DNA from: Thermoplasmatota archaeon
Lineage (GTDB): Archaea > Thermoplasmatota > Thermoplasmata > UBA10834
Assembly (NCBI GenBank): GCA_030836605.1
Contig: JAUPMC010000182.1
Span: forward strand, 1 to 8,131
Length of the DNA stretch: 8,131 nucleotides
Direction of reading: 5' to 3'
The notes below the pieces were generated by a model. That model worked only from the letters and a program-made list of their open reading frames with translations, ran no database searches and was not told the DNA's origin. Made by a program: the position numbers and the translations under genes. Positions 1 through 5,142 of the stretch are shown one piece after another. Position 1 is the stretch's first letter; each line of letters starts with the position of its first letter.

Positions 1-1
1 G

Positions 2-16
2 GGCGTCCCGGACGCC
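2..16. repeat. Perfect 7-bp inverted repeat at the left edge
   Basis: The arms GGCGTCC (2-8) and GGACGCC (10-16) are perfect reverse complements separated by one base. As RNA it would fold with about a 5-bp stem and a 5-base loop. As DNA it is a dyad. It lies about 95 bases beyond the thermosome stop and belongs to no gene seen here. It could be part of an element that continues left of the window. In GC-rich DNA a repeat of this size can arise by chance. Confidence 0.3.
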
Positions 17-59
17 AGGATGGACCGACCGCTCAAGAGATGGATAAAGAAGAGTCTTC

Positions 60-105
60 AGGAGGCGCGAGCGCGCCCCCTGGAAAGGATTGAAAAGAAG
101 GGTTT
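60..105 (-). terminator. Possible terminator region downstream of the thermosome gene
   Basis: On the minus strand the thermosome stop is followed by pyrimidine-rich tracts (CCTTCTTTTC and CCTTTCC, within about 82-105). After these comes a GC-rich hairpin whose arms at 60-68 and 73-81 pair in 8 of 9 positions around a 4-base loop. Archaeal termination usually occurs at T-rich tracts without needing a hairpin, so the T-containing stretch is the likelier signal and the hairpin may protect the 3' end. Placement directly after the stop supports the call. The tract is not a clean oligo-T run. Confidence 0.4.
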
Positions 106-110
106 CGGGC

Positions 111-1763
111 TCACATCATGCCGGGCATTCCGCCCATGCCGCCCATCCCGCCGCCTCCGCCCGGAGGCATCTTCTCGGACGGCGAGAGCTTCCTCGCGGC
201 GATGACGTCGTCGATCCTCAGGACCATCGACGCGACCTCGGTCGCGGACTGTATGGCCTGGGTCTTCACCCTGAGAGGCTCGATGACGTTCTGCGCGAGC
301 ATGTCCGAGACCTTGTTGTCCAGGACGTTCACGCCGAAGGTCTTCCCCGTCTTCTTCGTGTGGGCGTTCTTGAGCTCTATGAGCACATCGATCATGTCCA
401 TGCCCGCGTTCTCAGCGAGGGTCCACGGGATGATCTCCAGCGCCTCGGCGAAGGCCTCGATCGCGAGCTGCTCCCTGCCGCCCACGGACTGTCCGTAGTC
501 CCTGAGCCTGAGGGATACCTCCATCTCCGGTGCGCCTCCGCCAGGGACCACGACGCCGTCCTCGACCGCGACAGCGACGACCTTCAGGGCGTCGTGCAGG
601 GCCCTCTCGACCTCGTCCACGACGTGCTCCGTGCCGCCCCTTACCAGTACGCTCACGGCCTTCGGGTTCTTGCAGCCCGTGACGAATGTCATGTCGGAGT
701 CGGAGATCTTGCGCTCCTCGACCGCCTCAGCCGCGCCCAGCATGGACGCGCTCAGGTCGTCAAGGTTCGTGATGATCTTGCCGCTGGTCGCCTTCGCCAG
801 CTTCTCCATGTCCGACCTCTTGACCCTGCGGACGGCGTATATGCCGTCCTTGGCGAGGTAGTGCTGGGCCATGTCATCGATGCCCTTCTCGCATATGACG
901 ACGGTCGCGCCGGACTTCTTGACCTTGTCGACCATGCCCCTGAGGGTCCGCTCCTCCTCGTCCAGGAACTTCTGCATCTGCATCGGGTCCCTGATCTGGA
1001 TCTTCGCCTCGACCTCGGTCTTCTTGATCTCGAGGGCCGAGTCGATGAGCGCGATCTTCGCGTTCTTGACCAGTGTGGGCATCCTCGGGTGCGTGCGTTC
1101 CTTGTCCAGTATGATACCCTTGATGAGCTTCGTGTCCGCGACGGAGCCGCCGTGCTTCTTCTCGACCTGCACGTTGTCGATGTCCGCGGTGTACTTTCCA
1201 TCGGTCTTCTCGGATATGGACGATATCGCCTCGACCGCGATGTCAGCGAGCAGGTCGCGCTCCCCGCCGACGCTCTTCCCCGTCATGGCGGTCATCGCGA
1301 CCTTCCTCAGGGACTTCTTGTCGGTCGGGCTGACCTCGATCCCGATGGACTTCAGTATCTTCACGGCCTCAGCGGCCGCGAGCCTGAACCCGTTCGAGAT
1401 GACCGTCGGGTGCACGTTCTGCTCGATGAGCGACTCGGACTTCTTCAGGAGCTCGCCGGCGATGACGACAGCCGAGGTCGTCCCGTCGCCGCACTCGTTG
1501 TCCTGCGTCTTCGAGATCTCCACGACCATCTTGGCCGCGGGGTGTTCGATATCCAGTTCCTTCAGGATGGTCGCACCGTCGTTCGTTATGACGATGTCAC
1601 CCATGCTGTCCACGAGCATCTTGTCCATGCCCTTCGGACCCAGGGTGCTTCTGACGGCGTCAGCGACGGCCTTGGCTGCCATGATGTTGTTGCTCTGGGC
1701 AGTCTTGCCCTTCGTCGACTCCGTCCCTTCTCTGAGTACAATTATGGGTTGGTTTCCCATCAT
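111..1763 (-). CDS. ths: Thermosome (group II chaperonin) subunit
   Basis: This is a 550-residue subunit of the archaeal group II chaperonin, the cytosolic double-ring ATPase that folds proteins behind a built-in lid. The N-terminus carries the family signature QPIIVLREGTE at residues 5-15. LGPKGMDKMLVD (41-52) and NDGAT (61-65) follow. The ATPase motif GDGTT lies at 92-96, with Asp93 the expected catalytic residue. The apical domain follows, and further on comes the GGGAPE nucleotide-pocket motif. The C-terminus ends in the Gly-Met-rich tail GGGGGMGGMGGMPGMM, which projects into the ring cavity in this family. Length matches the usual 540-550 residues. The ATG at 1763 is chosen because GGAGG lies 9 bases upstream; the adjacent ATG at 1760 is an alternative. 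A TATA box at 1801-1808 gives it its own promoter even though the radical SAM gene lies just upstream on the same strand. Whether it is an alpha, beta or other subunit cannot be told from one sequence. Confidence 0.97.
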   Translation of the reverse strand: MMGNQPIIVLREGTESTKGKTAQSNNIMAAKAVADAVRSTLGPKGMDKMLVDSMGDIVITNDGATILKELDIEHPAAKMVVEISKTQDNECGDGTTSAVVIAGELLKKSESLIEQNVHPTVISNGFRLAAAEAVKILKSIGIEVSPTDKKSLRKVAMTAMTGKSVGGERDLLADIAVEAISSISEKTDGKYTADIDNVQVEKKHGGSVADTKLIKGIILDKERTHPRMPTLVKNAKIALIDSALEIKKTEVEAKIQIRDPMQMQKFLDEEERTLRGMVDKVKKSGATVVICEKGIDDMAQHYLAKDGIYAVRRVKRSDMEKLAKATSGKIITNLDDLSASMLGAAEAVEERKISDSDMTFVTGCKNPKAVSVLVRGGTEHVVDEVERALHDALKVVAVAVEDGVVVPGGGAPEMEVSLRLRDYGQSVGGREQLAIEAFAEALEIIPWTLAENAGMDMIDVLIELKNAHTKKTGKTFGVNVLDNKVSDMLAQNVIEPLRVKTQAIQSATEVASMVLRIDDVIAARKLSPSEKMPPGGGGGMGGMGGMPGMM

Positions 1764-1772
1764 TTCACAATG

Positions 1773-1777
1773 CCTCC
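1773..1777 (-). promoter_or_regulatory. Shine-Dalgarno of the thermosome gene
   Basis: GGAGG on the minus strand lies 9 bases before the ATG at 1763. It decides the start: the frame stays open upstream to 1871, but that extension would run through the TATA box and does not resemble the family N-terminus. Confidence 0.75.
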
Positions 1778-1800
1778 GGGCTTCGAATATGATAGGACTT

Positions 1801-1808
1801 CTATATAA
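1801..1808 (-). promoter_or_regulatory. TATA box of the thermosome gene
   Basis: TTATATAG on the minus strand is the clearest archaeal TATA box in the window. Assuming the usual 25-27 bases to the transcription start, the mRNA would begin near 1778 and have a leader of about 15 bases containing only the GGAGG ribosome site. The box lies in the 68-base gap after the radical SAM stop, so the chaperonin can be expressed independently of that gene. Confidence 0.75.
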
Positions 1809-1831
1809 CCATTCCGCATTGGGCGCGGGCG

Positions 1832-2620
1832 TCAGAACGCGTCGACCAGGTCTAGTCCCCGCCGCCCGCACTCCTCAGAGAGGCGGATGCGCACCCGTGA
1901 GGACCATGCGCCGGACCTCGCCGTCTCGAGGTCTGCCTTCAGCGTGGGTACTGCGGCGACCATCCGCTGCGAAGCCACTGGCTTGGGGTTCAGACCGTCC
2001 CACATGACCCTCTTGACCCCCGACTCGAACGCCCTGCGGACGAGGTCTGCCAGCGCCGAGTCGGACCCGGAAGCGGAGGGGACTATCGGGGCGGCCATCA
2101 GGTAGGTGTCGACACCTGCCTCGCTCAGCATGGCCAGCGCGGCGAACCTGCGGCTGGGGGAGGGTGCCCCCGGCTCGAGCACGGACGCCGCCGCGTCGTC
2201 GGGGCAACCGACGGACACACCCACCTCGACACCCTCCCAACCTCCGAGGAGGTCCAGGTCCCTGGCCACCAGGTCTGACTTGGTCAAGATGCTAGTCCTC
2301 GCATCGTACCTCTTCAGGAGCGCGAGGCAGCTCCGGGCGAGCTCCAGCTCTGCCTCCGCGGGCTGGTAGGGGTCCGTGACGGTCCCGACGCCCACGACGC
2401 CCTTGACGCCCTTGGCCAGCTCCGCCTTGAGCTGGTGCGCGATGTTCACCTTGGCCTCCACCGCGGAGCCCCAGGGCCTGTCGAGGGCGAAACCTGTGAC
2501 ATCCTGGACATAGCAGTAGAGGCACCCGTGGGCGCAGCCCCGGTACGGGTTCAGGGCCCAGTCGAGCCCCGGAAGCTTCGACACGGAGAGGGCCGATTTG
2601 CACTTCACGTGCTTCACCAT
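1832..2620 (-). CDS. Radical SAM protein of the spore-photoproduct-lyase-like family (COG1533)
   Basis: This 262-residue protein has the radical SAM cluster motif CxxxCxxC at Cys29, Cys33 and Cys36, in the context NPYRGCAHGCLYCY typical of COG1533. These cysteines should bind a [4Fe-4S] cluster that cleaves S-adenosylmethionine. GTVTDPYQPAE (79-89), ILTKSDLVARD (111-121) and LEPGAPSPSRR (148-158) also match the family. The usual Thr-Arg after the DPYQP segment is not seen; the residues there are ALA-R-SCL. Family members are often annotated as DNA repair photolyases by similarity to spore photoproduct lyase, but substrates of archaeal members are largely unproven. The ATG at 2620 lies 2 bases after the stop of the upstream Nre gene, and a GGTGG-type ribosome site (2628-2634) lies within the end of that gene, so the pair is very probably cotranscribed. 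A GTG two codons earlier would overlap the Nre stop and is less likely. A repair role is inferred from the neighbour. Confidence 0.9.
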   Translation of the reverse strand: MVKHVKCKSALSVSKLPGLDWALNPYRGCAHGCLYCYVQDVTGFALDRPWGSAVEAKVNIAHQLKAELAKGVKGVVGVGTVTDPYQPAEAELELARSCLALLKRYDARTSILTKSDLVARDLDLLGGWEGVEVGVSVGCPDDAAASVLEPGAPSPSRRFAALAMLSEAGVDTYLMAAPIVPSASGSDSALADLVRRAFESGVKRVMWDGLNPKPVASQRMVAAVPTLKADLETARSGAWSSRVRIRLSEECGRRGLDLVDAF

Positions 2621-2622
2621 GG

Positions 2623-3936
2623 TCACGCCCACCCGTCGTCTATGCGCTTCTGGTAGAGGGCGTCCTTGAGCACGGCGCTGTTCTTGACCCACCTGGATAT
2701 CGGAATGTCCATGACCGTCGAGACATGCGTCAGCGCCTCCGTCATGGTCTGGAACCTCCTGGGCTCGTTCCTGAGCGCGGCCCGCACGTTCTCCCGCACG
2801 TTCCAGACGCCCACGGGCAGGATGTACCCGGGATGGGACTCCCTCAAGATGCACACCCCCGCCTGGCGGCGCTCGCGCTGGAGCAGCTCGTTCACGGCCA
2901 GCCTCGCGGCGTAGTAGCAGCCCCCGATGGTCGCGTAAGTCTTCCTCCCGTCGAAGAACTCGTGGTCGGAGATGATGGCTATCCTGTCGCTGTGGGGGTT
3001 CCAGGCCGTCTTCGGGTACCACGCCTCGATCAGCTCGTAACGCCACGAGGAGGGCATCATCAGGACCGCCCAGCGGTTGTCCAGGCTGACGGTCTCGTAC
3101 ACCCTGCACTCGTCGATGAAGGGGTAGGTCTTGGTCGTCTCGAGCATGTGGAGGCCCAGGAGGCTGTCCACGGCCGTGATGCTCCACCTCGTGGGGACGA
3201 ACCTCCTCCTCCCGCCCATGCCGAACGCGCCCACGCTGAACGCCCGCTGGATGCCCGAGAGGAGTGTGCCGTCGCCGTACAGCGAGACGACCGCGTCCTT
3301 GGCCAGGAGGTCGGTGTCGTAGAACGCCTTCTCGAGCCTCTGGTCGAACCTCACATTGGATATGTCGAACTTACGCAGCGGCGCCGAGGGGCCGAAGGGC
3401 TCGACGTCGTCGTCGACCGTGAGCCTCCCCTGGGGCCTCTTCGTGAACTCAGCGAATGTCTCCGGGGGCTTCTTCGCGAGCGCCAGCTCCCTCGTTCGCT
3501 CGACCCGCTTGTCGGAGCTGTCGACATCGTACACCTCGACGCTGTGCATCCCCCGGACCATGCTGGACCTGAACTCGATGATGTCGTCGATGGGGAGGCC
3601 GACCCAGCGCTCGGGCGTGTCCAGGAGGGACGTGTCGCCGTGGAACGGGGGTATCATGGGGCCGATCGAGACCTTCGGGTACCCGAACCGGCCGACGAAA
3701 ACGCTCGGGGGGGACGCGCCGTCCATGTCCAGGCGGTCGGTCCTCGCCCGGGTCCTGGTCGTCGAGAAAAACCTCGCGAGCACGGGGCACCGGTCCTTCC
3801 CGCAGAGCATCTTCGAGCCCTTGCAGAAGGCGCACCTCGAGGACTTCGCGGAGACCCCGTCCGTGGACAACATCTCGTCGAACAAGGCCGAGCTGTCGAC
3901 CATCGTCGATGACCGGGAGAACTGCGAGAGGTCCAT
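2623..3936 (-). CDS. nreA: Nre-family archaeal DNA repair protein
   Basis: This 437-residue protein matches the archaeal Nre family, which was linked to repair of mitomycin C damage in Haloferax and binds the sliding clamp PCNA through a C-terminal peptide. The N-terminus carries a putative zinc site with Cys35, Cys38, Cys45 and Cys50 in the pattern CxxC-x6-C-x4-C (CAFCKGSKMLCGKDRCP). It is followed by the family-typical PPSVFVGRFGYPKVSIGP segment (76-93). The long remainder has the conserved Nre character, for example RRRFVPTRWSITAVDS. The last residues, QKRIDDGWA (429-437), sit where the PCNA-interacting peptide normally is but keep only part of the consensus. The start at 3936 is supported by a TATA-like box about 28 bases upstream and no Shine-Dalgarno, suggesting a leaderless mRNA. 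It is the first gene of a two-gene unit with the radical SAM protein and is divergent from an HTH regulator. Family assignment is strong; the repair role is transferred from family knowledge. Confidence 0.9.
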   Translation of the reverse strand: MDLSQFSRSSTMVDSSALFDEMLSTDGVSAKSSRCAFCKGSKMLCGKDRCPVLARFFSTTRTRARTDRLDMDGASPPSVFVGRFGYPKVSIGPMIPPFHGDTSLLDTPERWVGLPIDDIIEFRSSMVRGMHSVEVYDVDSSDKRVERTRELALAKKPPETFAEFTKRPQGRLTVDDDVEPFGPSAPLRKFDISNVRFDQRLEKAFYDTDLLAKDAVVSLYGDGTLLSGIQRAFSVGAFGMGGRRRFVPTRWSITAVDSLLGLHMLETTKTYPFIDECRVYETVSLDNRWAVLMMPSSWRYELIEAWYPKTAWNPHSDRIAIISDHEFFDGRKTYATIGGCYYAARLAVNELLQRERRQAGVCILRESHPGYILPVGVWNVRENVRAALRNEPRRFQTMTEALTHVSTVMDIPISRWVKNSAVLKDALYQKRIDDGWA

Positions 3937-3959
3937 CCAGACGTGTGAACCGCACCGGC

Positions 3960-3967
3960 GTTAATAA
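3960..3967 (-). promoter_or_regulatory. TATA-like box for the nreA-radical SAM unit
   Basis: TTATTAAC on the minus strand is an AT-rich island in GC-rich surroundings. Its centre is about 28 bases from the ATG at 3936, so transcription would begin at or within a base or two of the start codon. No ribosome site is visible before the ATG, which fits a leaderless transcript. Confidence 0.6.
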
Positions 3968-4013
3968 GGTCAGCGGCGGCCGCTCCGAAAGTGGTCCAGC
4001 GTCGGCTTGTCAA

Positions 4014-4024
4014 AATAGATATAC
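4014..4024 (+). promoter_or_regulatory. TATA-like box for the HTH regulator gene
   Basis: ATAGATATAC follows an A-run (CAAAATAG) on the plus strand. With the usual spacing, transcription would start near 4046 and give a leader of about 40 bases that includes the GGGAGGT ribosome site at 4071-4077. The box is about 50 bases from the opposing nreA TATA box, so one regulator bound between them could affect both genes. Confidence 0.5.
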
Positions 4025-4070
4025 GCAGGACACGTTCTCGATTGTAAGGGGCGCAGAGGATTTCTCAGAC

Positions 4071-4077
4071 GGGAGGT
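4071..4077 (+). promoter_or_regulatory. Shine-Dalgarno of the HTH regulator gene
   Basis: GGGAGGT precedes the ATG at 4089 by 11 bases, or the next ATG at 4092 by 14. The spacing is slightly long, which favours 4089. It argues against the longer open frame from 3909. Confidence 0.55.
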
Positions 4078-4088
4078 ATCCGAGAACC

Positions 4089-4730
4089 ATGATGGAGGCA
4101 GTGCTATCGCTCAAGATACCAGAGCATTGGATGAGCGAGATATCGGCCAATTACCCGGCGACCATCAAGGTCATTGACCGGATGCCGTACTCGGAGCACG
4201 GTGTCAAGGACCTCGTCGAGATACAGGCCCCGCCGGAAGTGATGGAGGAGATCCTCGAGGTCATCAAGAAGAACCCGCTCGTGGCGAAGGTCGACACGAC
4301 CGTCACCGAGAAGGGGAAGGTCCTCAGCGCCATCACGACCTCGAGGTGCGAGGTCTGCAGGATAATCACGGACGCCGATGTGTTCCTCATATCCGCCCAG
4401 TCCAAGGCCGCCGGCAAGGTCGAGTGGACGATCATCCTGAGCGAGAAGAAGGTACTGAAGGAGATATTCGACCACCTCAAGAGCAAGAGCGTGGATGCCG
4501 AGCTGGTCAAGCTGACGAAGATAGACGACAAGGAAGCCCTCACGGAGCGGCAGGACAAGATCACCCAGGTCGCGTTCGACCGCGGGTACTTCGACTACCC
4601 GAAGCGCATCAGCCTGAGGGAGCTCGCGAGGATGTTCGAGGTGTCACCGTCGACGCTGTCGGAGATACTCAGGAAGGGCCAGCGGAAGATCGTCATGGAC
4701 TACTTCAAGAAACAGAGACACGCGATATGA
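4089..4730 (+). CDS. HTH_10 (bacterio-opsin activator type) transcriptional regulator with a CxxC motif
   Basis: This 213-residue protein ends in a clear HTH_10 domain at about 151-206: LTERQDKITQVAF, then GYFDYPKRISLRELA and SPSTLSEILRKGQRKI. This DNA-binding domain is found in the archaeal bacterio-opsin activator family. The N-terminal 150 residues look like a ligand- or signal-sensing region of alternating strands and helices, without a PAS or GAF signature I can recognise. It contains a CxxC pair, Cys87 and Cys90 (SRCEVCR), the only cysteines in the protein, which could sense redox state or bind metal. There are no membrane segments, so it should be cytosolic. The start follows a GGGAGGT ribosome site, and MMEAVLSLKIPEHW is a plausible N-terminus. 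The gene is divergent from the nreA-radical SAM pair across 152 bases, so self-regulation or control of that pair is possible but unproven. HTH class is confident; signal and targets are unknown. Confidence 0.9.
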   Translation: MMEAVLSLKIPEHWMSEISANYPATIKVIDRMPYSEHGVKDLVEIQAPPEVMEEILEVIKKNPLVAKVDTTVTEKGKVLSAITTSRCEVCRIITDADVFLISAQSKAAGKVEWTIILSEKKVLKEIFDHLKSKSVDAELVKLTKIDDKEALTERQDKITQVAFDRGYFDYPKRISLRELARMFEVSPSTLSEILRKGQRKIVMDYFKKQRHAI

Positions 4731-4784
4731 GGGATGGAAACGCGCTCGACCGCGGGCCCTGGACACCGAACCACATAGTCAACA

Positions 4785-4794
4785 ACTTAAACTA
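4785..4794 (+). promoter_or_regulatory. TATA-like box for the DUF59 gene
   Basis: ACTTAAACTA is the AT-richest segment of the 108-base gap between the HTH and DUF59 genes. It would place a transcription start near 4815-4817 and a leader of about 22 bases containing the GGGGGA ribosome site at 4827-4832, 6 bases before the ATG at 4839. The DUF59 gene therefore need not depend on readthrough from the HTH gene. Confidence 0.45.
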
Positions 4795-4838
4795 GCTCGA
4801 ATCCATAATCGCACGCACGGAGCAACGGGGGAACGACG

Positions 4839-5120
4839 ATGCCAACCGAGAAACAGGTCGTTGAGGCGCTGAGGGAGATAGTGGACCCTCACAGCAGGAT
4901 AAACGTGTACGACATGGGGCTGATCTCCGACATCAAGGTCACGAAGGACAGCGTCAGCCTCACGTTCCGGCCGACATCGGAGTACTGTCCCCTGGGGATC
5001 CACCTCTCGACGAACATCAAGCGCAGTCTCCTGAGGCTCCCCAAGATTAAGACGGCGAAAGTGACCGTCGTCGGCCACGTCAAGGCGGACATGATAAACA
5101 AGGTGCTCTCCGGGGACTGA
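4839..5120 (+). CDS. MIP18/DUF59-family iron-sulfur cluster assembly-type protein
   Basis: This 93-residue protein is a stand-alone MIP18 (DUF59, PaaD/SufT-like) domain. The signature is visible as VDPHSRINVYDMGLISDI (15-31), a version of the usual DPE-x-x-x-NIVDLGLV. It is followed by PTSEYCPLG (45-53) with the conserved Cys50 that this family uses in Fe-S cluster handling. The end, AKVTVVGH, resembles the family's closing strand. Small archaeal members are thought to help deliver or mature Fe-S clusters in the cytosol; the target is unknown here. It has its own TATA-like box and a GGGGGA ribosome site. Oddities are His in place of the common Glu in the DP motif and Tyr in place of Val in the VDLG motif, both mild. 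No suf genes are beside it, although a radical SAM enzyme, which needs a [4Fe-4S] cluster, lies nearby. The family call is strong; the specific role is inferred. Confidence 0.88.
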   Translation: MPTEKQVVEALREIVDPHSRINVYDMGLISDIKVTKDSVSLTFRPTSEYCPLGIHLSTNIKRSLLRLPKIKTAKVTVVGHVKADMINKVLSGD

Positions 5121-5142
5121 GGCCGACCAGGCTCAGGCCCCG
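5111..5142. terminator. Hairpin between convergent genes with both stop codons in its arms
   Basis: The 11-base arms 5111-5121 and 5132-5142 pair in 10 of 11 positions (one A-G mismatch) around a 10-base loop. The plus-strand stop TGA of the DUF59 gene (5118-5120) lies in the left arm, and the minus-strand stop of the phosphoglycerate mutase gene (5133-5135) lies in the right arm. Each strand reads CTGAG across its own stop. There is no T-run, so this is not a classical terminator. It could block convergent transcription or stabilise both 3' ends. Confidence 0.45.

Noticed and set aside
20..205. 61-codon plus-strand open frame whose start resembles a lysine-rich small protein
   Set aside because: It has no ribosome site or TATA box and runs into the antisense of the thermosome C-terminus. 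The plausible-looking first 30 residues are too little evidence.
90..1808. 572-codon open frame on the plus strand
   Set aside because: It is antisense to the thermosome gene. Its composition (many Arg, Leu, Asp, Val, His) is the usual mirror of GC-rich coding DNA, and it matches no family.
1764..1871. N-terminal extension of the thermosome frame
   Set aside because: It would translate through the TATA box and the Shine-Dalgarno, and overlap the end of the radical SAM gene. The family N-terminus starts at 1763 or 1760.
871..2007. 378-codon plus-strand open frame
   Set aside because: It runs antisense across the thermosome gene, its promoter and the end of the radical SAM gene. It is rich in Ser, Met and Phe with no domain, and is explained by the reverse strand.
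2621..3187. Upstream extension of the radical SAM frame
   Set aside because: It overlaps the conserved Nre C-terminal half in another frame, and a ribosome site points to the ATG at 2620.
2725..3912. 395-codon plus-strand open frame
   Set aside because: It is antisense to the Nre gene, whose zinc motif and family segments are clear, and has no recognisable domain.
3909..4088. 60-codon N-terminal extension of the HTH regulator
   Set aside because: It overlaps the nreA start and both promoters and has low-complexity content. A ribosome site supports 4089.
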